A DNA stretch of 64,000 nucleotides from Mytilus edulis (taxonomy: Eukaryota; Mollusca; Bivalvia; Mytilida; Mytilidae): assembly GCF_963676685.1 (NCBI RefSeq), contig NC_092349.1, positions 82,534,604 to 82,598,603 on the forward strand, in the 5' to 3' direction. Below, one piece after another: positions 36,301-47,696 of this stretch. Positions within the stretch are counted from its first letter, which is position 1; each line of letters starts with the position of its first letter. Position numbers and translations under genes: made by a program. Under the pieces are notes generated by a model. The model was given only the letters and a program-made list of their open reading frames with translations, was not told where the DNA came from and searched no databases.

Positions 36301-37508
36301 GGATATTTCATCCGTTGGACGTCCGTTCATAGTTTAGAGTTTTTCAAGTTTTCCACCGGACAGAACGGACGTCGACGAATAAAACGTACGTTAAACGGAC
36401 ATGCAACGGATATGGACGGACGTCTAACGGATAAGAACGGACGTCTATAACAGACATGAACGGATTGAAAAAAAGTTATCCGTTAGGCGTCCGTTCGAGC
36501 TATCCGTTAAGGTGTGACCGAGGTTTTACCTTTTGGGTTATAAATATATTGTACTTTCTACAAATAACTGAAAAAGAAATGCTAATTGTCGAAAGCCGTA
36601 TGGTGACCTATAGTTGTAAAATATACATGCCACTGATTTGGTTTCTTGAGAAGAGTGGTCTCATTGGCAAAAAACAACATCTTCTTTTTTATATGCACTA
36701 AATAATGTTTACGTATACGTCCATGCAGGCCAATTTGTCAGCATTATTTCATTACGCATACAGTTATTTTTATTTATTCAAGTTTATTAAGATATCCAAT
36801 TTCCTTCTGAAATGCTCTGGTCTACGACAGAAAGTCACTCTGAATTAAGATAAGTGTTTAATTTTTTTATAAATTTCCTGTTGACAAAACTTTTAACTTT
36901 TCGAAAAAACATAGGATTTTCTTATCCCAGGAATAGATTACCTTACCGTTTTTGGCATAACTTTGGGGAATTTTGGGTCCTCAATGCTCTTCAACTTTGT
37001 ACGTGTTTGGCTTTATAACTTTTTTGATCTGAGCGTCACTGGTGAGTCTTATTTAGACGATATGCGCGTCTTGCGTATTAAATTATAATCCTGGTACATG
37101 TACCTTTGATAACTATTTAACCGGGCAGGTACCACAATTCATTAAGTTTAACTCTAAATCGTATACGTTTAATCCAAGCACGTACCACAATGCATTTAGA
37201 CTATACAAGTGCAGTCCATTATCTAGTTGAATATGAATATATTTATTTATGTATGACACCAATATAATTTTATTGCCTGTCCATTATGAAAATTGTATTT
37301 TTTTGTTATTTATATCATCTTTTCTATGCGATTTCTATCTACAAAATCTCTACAACTACATAAAAAGCAAATTATAAAATTAGAATAACTCATTTTTTCT
37401 GACACCAACTTTTTTTCTTTCAGATTGTTATCGTTGTATCCGAATGAAGAAATAATGACAATAAGATGGCCTATTTTTATGCTACTTGGAACCAAGCCCA
37501 CGGCGTAG
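33316..37508 (+). CDS. Class I SAM-dependent methyltransferase, 4 exons, complete
   Basis: Coding exons 33316-33855, 34739-34836, 35411-35542 and 37424-37508 join in phase (855 nt, 284 residues). The Rossmann methyltransferase core is clear: motif I DIGCGTGQ (71-78), acidic D94 after strand 2 for the ribose, GPAEDLSF (115-122), the QALHWM segment (135-140) and motif RVLRPGGVLAVY (151-162). The C-terminal half (WWG-poor, with W195-type aromatic residues) fits the methyltransferase type-11 family related to Dictyostelium DDB_G0268948 and zebrafish zgc:162396, whose substrates are not established. The first 25 residues are basic and rich in Ser/Thr, without acids, so mitochondrial import is possible; translation from Met26 (MSTRLFESSDHAKYY) would give the usual family N-terminus. 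Introns carry M3 (34918-35060) and a 910-bp TIR element (35614-36523). Confidence 0.88.
34918..35060 (-). repeat. Interspersed repeat family M3, reversed, in methyltransferase intron 2
   Basis: The phrases 'gagatgtggtatatatgatt', 'gacaatgaaacaactatcc' and 'ccgtacgaccttcaacaatg' are the reverse complement of the M3 3' end seen at 14200-14335 and 39990-40100. Confidence 0.7.
35614..36523. mobile_element. TIR element of 910 bp, CCTCGGTCACACCTTA ends, AACGGACG sub-repeats
   Basis: The left end CCTCGGTCACACCTTACCGG continues as inverted repeat for about 46 bases against the right end (36478-36523, ending TAAGGTGTGACCGAGG), with very few mismatches. Beyond these ends, the interior is full of short directly and inversely repeated words such as GGACGTCTAACGGAT, AACGGACG and CGTCCGTT, so each half is itself a ladder of potential transposase-binding sites. 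There is no transposase frame. It sits in the last intron of the methyltransferase gene. The flanks do not show a clear target duplication, and the superfamily is undecided. Confidence 0.82.
36585..37112 (+). repeat. M3 short copy followed by an M2 copy
   Basis: Positions 36585-36700 match M3 ('ttgtcgaaagccgtatggtg' to 'catcttcttttttatatgc'). Positions 36945-37112 match M2 ('ccttaccgtttttggcataa', 'tcaatgctcttcaactttgt', 'gcgcgtcttgcgtatta', 'tataatcctggtac'). Both lie in the last intron of the methyltransferase gene. Confidence 0.7.
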
Positions 37509-37569
37509 TCAAACATTAATTCCTACTCAAACATTTACAACAACAAACATGATCAATATATACAGTAAA

Positions 37570-37575
37570 AATAAA
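37570..37575 (+). terminator. Poly(A) signal AATAAA of the methyltransferase gene
   Basis: AATAAA lies 62 bases after the TAG stop at 37506-37508 in the AT-rich 3' flank, predicting a short 3' untranslated region of about 80-95 bases. Confidence 0.5.
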
Positions 37576-38029
37576 TTCAGTTAATTTAGTTCTATAATCA
37601 TCATCTAACGCGTTATATAGTTAGTATTGAAAGTCACAAATTTGTTGTACAGTAACCTTGCATTTGATAGTACTATTGTTCGCACTAGACTTACACTTGA
37701 AGGGCTTGTGTTGTGTATGTTTAATGAAGCTATGTTAGTCACTTGACTTACTTATACTCTTCTGACTGAACATTTATTTTTATTCTATGTTGTTTTCTTC
37801 TGCAAAAATTAATAAGCGAGGCACTTGTATGGCGTATGGCTTACTAGTATTCCAAATGCGGATTTACGTTAAGGGCGGTGCATAATGAAGTAAGTGTTAT
37901 ACAATAAAGGCAACAGTAGTATACCACTGTTCGCGGATCAATCCGTTAAGCAATCTGTTATGCAACCTGTGTAGGCCATAGCTCTACAGAGGACGGTTAT
38001 AATTTTATTATGTTAGCCAGTTAAGGCCA

Positions 38030-38122
38030 TGTCGCGTTTTTACGTTTTTCGCTTTTTTTGCACTTCACATTCTGAGGGGAGAAAATGCGAAAATGAGAAG
38101 TCGCGAAGTCGAAAACGCGACA
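38030..38122. mobile_element. Tiny inverted-repeat element (TGTCGCGTTTT)
   Basis: TGTCGCGTTTTTACG at the left is mirrored by AAAACGCGACA at the right, 93 bases end to end, with further symmetric CGC/GCG words inside ('cgctttttttgc', 'gagaagtcgcgaag'). It may be a minimal MITE or a solo foldback. The flanks 'ggcca' and 'ttgga' do not match as a target duplication. Confidence 0.5.
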
Positions 38123-38159
38123 TTGGATTTGATCTCCTTCAGTCACATACCGATAGACT

Positions 38160-38585
38160 TTTCATGTGATAATTGGATCAATTATAAATGAAGGGAACAG
38201 TGGTAAACCGCTGTGATAAATCATAAATCGATCAAGAGATTCTGAAAACAAATCCGAATTACAAACCAGAACCGAGGGAAAAAATGGCGAAATGGCGAAA
38301 TGGCGAAAACGTGAAAACGTATAAGCCGAATCTTTTTCAAGCAAATCAGCTATGAGCAATGATACCAAAAAGGACGTGAAAAATAATAGCCAAATCCATG
38401 CATCTTAAGTCGGCTTTGCCTGAAGGAGTTGGAACCTTTGTTTCTTGATAATTTATAAATTTGTAAACGGACAATTTTAAAAAGTTATGTTCTAAATCAT
38501 GCCAGTTAATACGTAGGTAATGATATCCTCGGTTACTGAAAGTCCACCATCGCAAGCAGCGGTATCGACCTAGTGCTATAAAAAT
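38160..38585. repeat. Interspersed repeat shared with 45400-45630
   Basis: After a piece of the 'aacagtggtaaaccgctg' repeat (38187-38285), phrases such as 'atagccaaatccatg', 'cggctttgcctgaagg' and 'agcggtatcgacc' run in the same order as at 45435-45630 ('acagccaaatccatct', 'tcaactttgccagagg', 'agaggtatcgaccc'). The copies are strongly diverged. Open frames here (38162-38368, 38346-38555) are repeat sequence. Confidence 0.6.
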
Positions 38586-39809
38586 ATAAAATACACTAAG
38601 TAAAAAGTAAAATCACAAAAGTAAGTCAGTTGTATGTGTCGGAAGAAGCGTTTTCCCTGATTTACATTCACAGGGAACGGTCAAAGTCAAGATAAGACAT
38701 TCAATGTAAAAGAACTGAAGCAGTTGAAAAGTTAATTTTGACCGGAAATTGAACATATTAAAAAAATTGAGATGGTCCCAAAAACGTTTACGATATGCAA
38801 TATCAGTAGTGTATCAGAAGTGATAGAAATAATGTGGTCAATGCTACATAAAAGAAGATTACATACAACATGTAAAAGATTAGTGATGTTCTCGTCATCT
38901 TCAGATAAATATATATCCCTCTTATTATAATAGTTCACGCTAATTCCAAGTATTCCTCCTTTTTATGTTATAACTATTACTAGTATGGGACCCTTGTATG
39001 GTAGAAAGATGTACATAGGCTACGCCTGCGCAAACAGTATCTTGTCAATTAAAAAATATTGAAGGATAAAAGGAGTAAGAATTGGCTTCTTGTGATAAAC
39101 TTATTATTATATCCAAATGGATAAGCATCAATTTAAATAAAGACTTTTAGCAGCAGTCGTCTTGCGACATACAAGGAATATATGCATACTGCAAAGATTT
39201 TAAATTGTTATCTTTAAGGCGTTATTTTGAGCATAATTTACTACTTTAACAATTGACTTGAAGCTCTACTGCTCGCTTAACTTATGTAACCATTTCGAAT
39301 CATTTGCCAAAAAAATATATTGTCGTCATCTTTTACGTATCTAAACGTCTGACTGGAATGCTAGATGGGCTTATTGTGATTATTGCATATGAGGACAATT
39401 TTCTGTCTATTTGTAAACTCAGAAAAGTGAGAAATGTTTTGGTTTGGGTAATTTTTAGTTGTTCGTTTTTCAATTTTATTTTCAATTTTAATTAATCGTT
39501 TATAATCAAGTGCCATTGTTAATGTTGACGAAACTTGCGTCTACTTTAGCCTGGTTTCTTTGATGATACATTGTAAGTAAAAGATCTAAAACTGTTTTGA
39601 TGATCTGGTAAAGTATGTTTTAACTACTCGTTTGTAGCATTGTCATGGTTTGAAAATAACAGCAGAGTTTCTTTCCATACAATTAATATAAAATAAATCG
39701 TATTGTACCACCGTGTTTTAGCATAACTGTTATATAACAATGATTCAAGTAATTAAAAGTAAAGTGAAGTAAAGTAAAGTATTAAAACGTTTAATCCCGC
39801 TGCAAATCT
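38586..39809. other. Intergenic AT-rich sequence, nothing seen
   Basis: Short open frames (38732-38938 minus, 39304-39495 plus) have no recognisable domain or splice context. No bounded repeat was found; a small AAAGT-type direct repeat lies near 39755-39780. Confidence 0.5.
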
Positions 39810-40105
39810 TTGCACCTGTCCTAAGTCAGGAATCTGATGTACAGTAGTTGTCGTTTGTTTATGTAATATATACGTGTTTCTCGTTTCTCGTTTTGTTTAT
39901 ATAGATTAGACCGTTGGTTTTCCCGTTTGAATGGTTTTACACTAGTAATTTTGGGGCCCTTTATAGCTTGTTGTTCGGTGTGAGCTAAGGCTCCGTGTTG
40001 AAGGCCGTACTTTAACCTATAATGGTTTACTTTTTAAATTGTTATTTGTATGGAGAGTTGTCTCATTGGCACTCACACCACATCTTCCTATATCTATAAT
40101 CTTTA
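39810..40105 (+). repeat. Interspersed repeat family M3, longest copy
   Basis: This copy extends furthest to the left: 'cacctgtcctaagtcagg', 'gtagttgtcgtttgtttatg', 'ttttcccgtttgaatgg', 'ggggccctttatagc', 'gttgaaggccgtactttaac' and 'gagttgtctcattggcac' appear in order. Its left part ('cctgtcctaagtcaggaatc') overlaps the right-end theme of M1, suggesting that M1 and M3 derive from one longer element. It is cut at its right end by the LINE that follows. Confidence 0.75.
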
Positions 40106-40463
40106 TTTAAAGTCGGGTTGCATATATACATAATAACAAAGAACATGAGCTCTTTAGAGCTCTTTAATCGACTGATATTGATAAACAAAACATACATGTA
40201 ATAACATCAGATACACATATACAACACAAACATACAGACATCACATATATATATATATATATATATATTAAAGTATAAAATAGCACATGCAGAATAAAAG
40301 CTAGGCAAGATATATTAAAACAAATGTAGAGTAGCACATGCAAACTTAAACACTATAAGTACAAACAAAAGACTGCATGCAGCTATAGCAAAGGTAATGC
40401 ATAAGCAAAAGAAATAAATGGCTAAATGGCTAAATAAAAATAACTGCAAAAAGATAAAAAAAA

Positions 40464-40500
<37 letters not shown>

Positions 40501-42765
40501 AGCAGGCTTCGAGATCAAGTTATGAGGCAGCAAGTAAGTACATTATTTACAAGAACTGCATGTACATTTTTCTGAAAAACACCAGGTGGAGATAAAAATT
40601 TTGAACTGGCCAAAAGTTGATAAGCTCCTTGCCTAATTTGGCAAGGAGTTCCAGAGTATTGCTGCCTCAAAACTAAAGCTTTTCTTACATACCTTGATGT
40701 TTTTGGCCGTGGTATATCTGCTATGCCTTTGTACCTGAAGTTATATGAATTTTCTTTAATATTTATTAAATTATGTAGGAATTCTGGACTTGATTTATTT
40801 ATTATTTTATATGTCTCTAATGCCATGGTTCTCAATCTTCTGATTTTTAGTGCTGGTAGCTTAGATTGTACAAGAAGTGTATTGTAAGAATTTGTGTAGT
40901 CGTCATAAATAAATCTGAGTGCTCTTTCTTGTATTTTTTTGTTTTTTGTTTTTGTTTTGTTCACTGCAGAAGTGCCATGTAAGAGGACAGTAGCTGAGGT
41001 TTGACATGATAAATGAGTGGTATATTGTGAGTTTAGAAAGTCTTGTGAGATGAGTGCCAATTCTTTTTAGAACGTTTAGTTGTGCTGCTTTTTTGCAAAT
41101 ATTTGAGATGTGAGTGTTGAAATCCAGTTTAAAGTCTATTGTTACACCGAGAAGTTTCACTTCGTCGTCACATTTTATGTTGAATCCATTTAGATTGAAA
41201 ATAATATTTTGAGTGTGTGTTTTTTACCTATGGAAATTGCCTGGAATTTTTCAGGGTTTGCCTGCATTTTGTTGAAAGAGAACCATGCTATTAGGGAATT
41301 ACTATCTTCCTCTAAGGGTTTGATTACTGATTCCAAAGTAGTACCTGTTTTTGAGAGGGTGTTATCATCAGCATAGTTGTATAAATCACAGTGTTTGACA
41401 AAAAGAAAAATATCATTTATGAAAACATTAAATAATACAGGGCCTAGTATAGACCCCTGAGGAACACCTTTATATATATCTTGCATTTGACTGATACTCT
41501 GGCCTTTTTTTACACACTATTTTCTTGCAGTCAGATAGCTTTTGAGTAATTCCAGAGCAGATGGACTAAGGCCATATTTTCCAATTTCAAAAGAAGTAAA
41601 TCATGTGGGAGACAGTCAAAGGCTTTACTTAGGTCCATTAATATAGCCGCTAAATATTTATTGTTATCCAGTGCCTTTTTCCAATCTTCCAAAATTTGAT
41701 AATTTGTTGACTGGCAGCCATAACCAGCTCGAAAAGCCGCAAGAAAATGGTCGAAAATATCATCAAAGTATTTATATATAGTAGTAAGTTGATTTTCTAT
41801 GGCTGTTTCAAAATTTTTAGATATAGCAGGTAAAACACTAACTGGTCTATAATTACCCTTTTCAAGAACACTGTTTTTTTGTGAACAGGTGCCACTTTGG
41901 CAATTTTTAATGAGTCTGGAAAAATGGAAGTGGATAATGATAAATTTACAAGCTGTGTGATAGGTTTGATCACTACAGGTTTAGCAGCGTGTACAATTTT
42001 TGGTGATATACCATCTATACCAGTAGCCTTTTTAACATTTATTTTACCAATTCTTTTAGAAACTAATTCCTCATTTATAGGCTGAAAAATAAGTTTATTT
42101 GATGTTGACCCGTTTGAGTATTTATTACTTATAGCTTCTATACTTGGGTGTTTGTTATTCACCTGTATGTTCTTGTCACCAATGTTTTTTGCAACATTAA
42201 AAGTCATTAAAAATTTCAGATATTTCTTGTTGGTTCGTAATGATTTTAATGTTTTCCTGCAGTATGGTTTCTTTTTGGCTGGTGCATCCTTTGTTTGTAA
42301 GGAATGGCTTAACTGTTGGCCAGAAATCTTTCGACTTAGGACCACCTGTGCAGCGTTCTATGAAGTATCTATTTATGGATTGTTTTTTAAGTTTAGTGAC
42401 AAAATTTCTTTGTGTTTTGTATGCATCCCATGTCTTGCTGTTATTCATTTTTTGAAATTTGTTGTACAGCATTTTCTTTTTATAAATTGTAGATTTTAAC
42501 TGTTTGTTCATGGTATGGTATCTGTTTAGATAGGGTTTTTCTTTCTTTAAAGGATGCATGTTTATTAGCTGTTTCAATAAACTTCTTATTGAAGTTTTCA
42601 TACTCAGTATTTATGTTATTATGTGGGTGAACATCCCAATTCAACTCATTCAAATCAGATAAAAAATCATTTACATCAAAACTTTTAAAACTTCTACATT
42701 TTCTGTATTTTGGTTTAATATTAGGTCGTTCACATTTTATTTGAACCCCAATCAGGTTCAGTAAT
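40106..42765 (-). mobile_element. 5'-truncated non-LTR retrotransposon (Jockey/CR1-like), RT nearly whole but frameshifted
   Basis: Read on the minus strand from about 42755, three frames together encode the ORF2 linker and reverse transcriptase. 'NKKFIETANKHASFK'-type linker lies around 42600; KKATGIDGISPKI lies near 42010; NYRPVSVLP near 41845; FRAGYGCQ near 41730; DLSKAFDCLPHDLL near 41620. GVPQGSILGPVLFNVFINDI follows near 41470-41410 and the catalytic NYADDNTLS near 41385-41360; the thumb/C-terminus runs to 40515. Frameshifts near 41797, 41490 and 41160 and a stop break it. The endonuclease domain is absent, as expected of 5' truncation. The 3' region (40106-40514) includes an A-run on the plus strand (40450-40499), an AT microsatellite (40244-40269) and AATAAAG on the minus strand near 40105. 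Confidence 0.85.
40244..40269. repeat. (AT)n microsatellite, about 13 units
   Basis: An uninterrupted run of alternating A and T lies in the 3' region of the LINE. Such runs are typical 3' ends of CR1/Jockey-type elements or later expansions. Confidence 0.9.
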
Positions 42766-44084
42766 TAAGAGAAAAAAAATCATCATACAACAAATAACCC
42801 TTTTCTATCTCAAATATTTAGAAACTTAAAGCCGGCTTACAAGTTCTTGGTGAGTTGGCTTAGAGACAATCAAAATGCTTTACCCGTTATTTATCTTTAT
42901 TGATGCCAATATTTACATTATCATGATCTTATTCATTTTTTTTCAGTAAAATGCATGTATCTTTTTTGTTCGAAAAGCTTTTTGATTTCGCAGAAAGCAC
43001 TAAGACGTATTATTTGTTATCTCAACTGACATGTTGTATTCAGTTGAGAAATCACTACAATGAACATTAATGGTTATTTTAAGAAGTATCATATACTTTA
43101 TAATATTTATCTTTAAGTACTAATAAAATCTTAATTCTATAATAACTAACAATATCAGTAGGGAAATTATTACTTTAAACTTTATAAAGAGCAGTTACGA
43201 TCATGATGATATTCATACAAGTAATATATGTCTGTATGAGAATTGTTGTCGTGCACTTTTTTTTAAACACTTATCAAGTGCTTTTACCTTGCAGTCTTTC
43301 TGTGATGTAATTATAAGAACTAAAAAATATTAAGGTCACATCTTGGAAGCATGGTATTCCATGGTCACTTTATGGGGACGGTACAATTTGCAGTTGTCAC
43401 TACACACAGGCAGACATATACATATATTTAATTGTATTTATTTACAGTGATTGTATGCTTCTAAAATAGATAAGCATCCTGCAATTATACTGAAGAGATT
43501 AGTAGATGATCATTTCTGTACACTAAAAATAAATACTTCGTGTATTGTATCAGAGATCCTTTTTATAAGCTAGATGGGATAAGGTCGCTGCGCAATGCTA
43601 AGCTGTGTTTTCAAGAAGCTAGAAAATAAAGTACAGGTTCCAGCCCCGGTGACTGGGAGGAAGTTTTAAACGAATCAAATCTACTCTAACATCGTTAGGT
43701 TGATTTTCTAGGTACTTTATATATATACATGTCTCTGGTTATAGGTAGTGTAGTAGATCAACATGTAGGCATTAGACATTAGAAAATATTGTCACATAAT
43801 GACTTGAGCTGAGTATGTAGTGATGTTAACTACTGATACTTTTCAAAGTACAATACTATAAACATGATACATGATAAATAATTTTGGAGTATTTAGTTCA
43901 TACTTTAAAGTAATATAATTATAAAAAAAACTTATGAGTAAAAGACGCAATTATTTTATTAACGCAGTCAGCAATCAATAAAAAGTCGTTGTAGTCCAAT
44001 CGGAGGTCATATCAGAACCAATGTGTAAAAGGGATCAAAACCATAAGTACCACTTTCCCGTAAATATTCAAAGGTTAATGAATC
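42766..44084. other. Intergenic AT-rich sequence with one possible tRNA-like SINE relic
   Basis: Around 43568-43672 the phrase 'gctagatgggataaggtcgc' resembles an A box and GGTTCCAGCCCCGGTGACTG resembles a B box, but they are too far apart (about 60 bases) for a tRNA, and there is no cloverleaf. It may be a decayed SINE head. Nothing else is seen. Confidence 0.35.
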
Positions 44085-45045
44085 CAAATTAGAAGAATAA
44101 TAAGTATCTTGTCTTAGGGAGGGATAAATCCTACTTTGTAAAGGATCACTCTTATTCAAACAAATATGCTCTGAAACTGACATTATCAAGAACTTGATTT
44201 CTTGATTTACAACATATTTGTTACGTTCGGTAGATGTGTTTTTCAACAGACTGTCGGTATTCCAATGGGAAACAATTGTGCCCCTCTTGCCGACTTGTTT
44301 CTTTATTATTATAAGGCTGACTTCATACAGGAACTTCTTAGGAAGAAAGACAAGAAGTTAGCAATATCCTTTAACTTTACCTTCCGCTATATAGATGATG
44401 TTCTCTCACAAAATAATTCACAAAATTGGGTGACTGCGTTGAACGCATCGATCCCGTCGAAATAGAGATAAAGAATACAACAGATACAGTTAAGTCGGCC
44501 TCATATCTTGACTTACATCTAGAAATTGACAATGAGGGTTGGTTGAAAACAAAACTTTACGACAAAAGAGATGATTTCAGCTTTCCAATTATGAACTTTC
44601 CATTTCTAAGTAGCAACATTCCAGCAGCACCAGTGTGCATACGGGGTATATATCTCCCAATTAATACGATATTCCGGTGGTTATATTTCCTATCATAATT
44701 TTCTTGATAGAGGGTTGCTGCTCACAAGGAATTCGAAGCTATTAAACCAAATGGTGAAGTTGAAATCATCCCTTCGTAGATTTAACGGAATTCATCACGA
44801 GTTGGTTGACCGTTCAATTTCACAGATGATATCGAATATGTTTCTTTCGTCGTAACTACAATCCCATTCCCTTTCATGAATGTGACCTTTCGAATTAGAC
44901 TATTCACCGGATTTGTTATAATATGCGCAACACGACGGGTGCCACATGTGAATCAGGATATGTTTACCCTTCCGGAGCACCCGAGACCACCCCTAGTTTG
45001 ACTGTCCCTCTGGTATATTTCGTCCCTCTTTTAAAAATATCAATC
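44085..45045 (+). mobile_element. Penelope-like retroelement fragment, copy 2 (catalytic box intact, frames broken)
   Basis: Frames 44202-44465 and 44426-44698 encode the reverse transcriptase core: FQQTVGIPMGNNCAPLADLF (44245-44303), then FRYIDDVLSQNN (44380-44418) with both catalytic aspartates, then TTDTVKSASYLDLHLEID. Compared with copy 1, one residue (a leucine codon) is missing after CAPL, and a short frameshift separates the two frames near 44430. The 3' tail (44940-45040) shares 'acgacgggtgccacatg' and 'ttacccttccggagcacc' with the other copies. N-terminal and endonuclease regions are absent. Confidence 0.75.
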
Positions 45046-45049
45046 ACAG

Positions 45050-46905
45050 TCAATTTTTTGTCATGGGAATAAACGGAACATAAAGAAATGTAACAAAATA
45101 ATGTAAATAATGAAAGATAAAGAAAATTATTGAATATTGAAAGATAGAATCACGGTGTGATGTTGGAAATCGAATGTTGATTATCAAGTGTTGAATGTTT
45201 AAAGTTGGATATTTGAATGTTTAATGTCGAATATTAATGTTGAGTCCAACTTTTGACTGTTGTGAAAATTGAAAAAAAAGAAAATTACACGTTATGAATT
45301 TCATGCGTCCGAAGCGATTTTCTGGATTTACCATTCATCAGAAACGCCCAAAGCCGAATATTTGAAAGCCTTAGATGTATAAGAACCTAAACAGACGAAA
45401 AGCTATGTAACCAAAAAGGACATGCATAAAACAGCCAAATCCATCTACGGTCAACTTTGCCAGAGGGATTTCAGTGAAACCTTAGCTCCCAACAATTTCG
45501 AAGTTCATTAACGGACAAGTTTTTAAATGGGTTGTTATAAATTATGTCAGTACCGAATTACTGACTACTAAGCTGATGGTACACTTGGGGACGAATAGTC
45601 CACCAGTAGAGGTATCGACCCAGTGCTGTAAAATGTGAAAACAACACGTTATAAATGTCATGCGCCCGATGCGCTTTTGTGGATTCACCTTCATCAGGAA
45701 CGCTCAAAGTCGACTATTTGAAAGCCACGGATGTATAAGAACCTAAACAGTTCAAGAGATATATAGCCAGAATTGAGACTTGAAAATTATAATTTTGAAT
45801 ATTGAAAAGAAATACATTTGGCCATGCTTATAATTTTTTTCACACTGAATCAAAACCATTAGAACTACTATCCTTAGACATGCTACATGTCCTTTCCTAA
45901 TTATGTTTTTTTTTATAATTTTGCCCCTTTAACAATTTCCTGTTATAACTAGGAGAATACCATTATACTGACATCTGCAGGACAATCAGTACACTGGCAG
46001 TTATCAGTACACATATAAATTAGTAAGAAATAAATAAATAAAAGAAAGGGAATTGTAGCAAGTCTACACTATCCTGTAAATATGCAAATGTTCACGAATT
46101 CAAATTAGAGGAACATTAAAAATATCAATTACAGTAAAATAACTGTTTTTGGAATAAACGGAGCAAAAGGAAATGTAAAATGTAATAACATCTATTTCAA
46201 GAAATATGAATGTGAATAACTTAATATAAAGAAAATAATATTAAATACTAGTATCGAAAGATCGAATGTGTGATGTTGAATGTTGATTTTCAAGTGTTGG
46301 ATGTTTAAAGCTGGATACTAGAATATTGAAAGTTGAATATTAAATGTTGAGTTCGAACTATAAACTGCTGTAAAAAATGAAAAACAAGAATGTGTCCAAA
46401 GTACACGGATGCCCCACTCGCACTATCATTTTCCATGTTCCATGGGGCGTGAAATTGGGTAAAAATCTAATTTGGCATTACAATTAAAAAAGACTATAGG
46501 GAAAATGTTTACTAAGTTTTAAGTTGATTGGACTTCAATTTCATCAAAAACTGAAACTCCCACTTTCATTTTTGAAATTAGAAAGATCAAATCATAAGCA
46601 ACAAGTGTACTAAGTTTCTAGTTGATTGGATTTCAGCTTCATCAAAAACTACCTTGACCAAAAACTTTAACCTGAAACGGGACGGAGGAACGGAGCCACA
46701 GACCAGAAAATATAATGCACCTCTACTATCGTAGGTGGGGCATAAAAAATTGTAAAAAACACGTTATAAATTTCATGCATCCGAAGCTCTTTACTGGATT
46801 TTCCTTCATCGGAAACTCTCAAAGCCAAATATTTGAAACCCACGGATGTAAAAACCTAACAGTTGAAGAGCTATATTACTAAAATGGAGACTACTGAAAA
46901 TTATG
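45050..46905. repeat. Diverged segmental duplication, second copy split by an F2 element
   Basis: Segment 45050-45440 ('atcaatcacagtcaatttt', 'tcaagtgttgaatgtttaaa', 'cacgttatgaatttcatgcg', 'gccgaatatttgaaagcc') is repeated at 46110-46385 plus 46748-46905 in the same order. A third, partial copy of its right half lies at 45640-45790. In the second copy the F2 element 46384-46747 interrupts the match cleanly, which dates that insertion after the duplication. No coding capacity. Confidence 0.75.
46384..46747 (+). mobile_element. Hairpin-ended element, family F2, copy b
   Basis: The left end 'acaagaatgtgtcc' runs through AAGTACACGGATGCCCCAC. A core and a partial second core ('tcatcaaaaactgaaactcc' then again 'tcatcaaaaactaccttgac') follow. 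The 3' hairpin reads ATGCACC...GGTGGGGCAT around 46715-46743 (one substitution in the left stem). It is inserted into the duplicated block described at 45050-46905, giving an empty-site comparison at about 45268. Confidence 0.75.
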
Positions 46906-47696
46906 ATTTCAAATATTGAGAAGAAATACATTGGGCCATGCTAGTAAAAAAAATAATGATAAGGTACCGGTACTTTCTGTATCAAACTAACAAATGTAAA
47001 AAAAAAAAAAAAATCAATAAAGTAAAAAAATAATGAATGATGAATACTGAGCCAACTTGACAACCGTAAGTACAATTAAAGAATAAATTGCAACTAGTAA
47101 ACATCTAAACAATTATTGGTTATATTTTCAAAAGAGTACATGAAAACAGTTGTCAAACGATGCAATTTCATACAATGGTGTATCTTAGATTAATTCTGGT
47201 CTGTAACGTCAGATCATTATTAAAAGAAAATGACCTTATCTCGAAAGGAACAAAAAATTATATAAATTGATAAAACCACTTCTAGATACAGTAAATATGA
47301 ATTCTTGTTACATGTCTTTAGGTTTGATGTGCCGGGATATGCCAAATTCTAGATAACTTGATATGGGCATTGAAGTTTGAAGCTTATAACTTCAATAAAC
47401 ACATACGCACACCAAACTGCAATATATGGTAGACTTTATGTCAAATTATAATTCATCAGTATTGCACATATACATGCGATTAACTTAGTCACCTAATTTA
47501 GGATAATTCGGTGAAATCACATATTTATACAAAAGAAACTTAATGATGATTTCAACAGCTGCTACTCAGAATTTATGAAACACCACCGGAATCTGAGCAG
47601 ATAACGACAAATGAGGGTTATGTCAGAAAAAGTCATGTCCTTTATCTTAATTATTTCATAGTATTTGTTTAATCTATATTTGTCTTTTGTATTTTT

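Noticed and set aside
40315-40533. Minus-strand frame with a poly-phenylalanine run
   Set aside because: Translation of a poly-A tract in the 3' region of the LINE; not a membrane protein.
41897-42499. Plus-strand frames 41897-42085, 42152-42499 and 42240-42455
   Set aside because: Antisense shadows of the LINE reverse transcriptase read on the minus strand.
43568-43672. tRNA-like A and B boxes
   Set aside because: Spacing of the boxes is too long and no cloverleaf can be drawn; kept only as a possible SINE relic in the region note.
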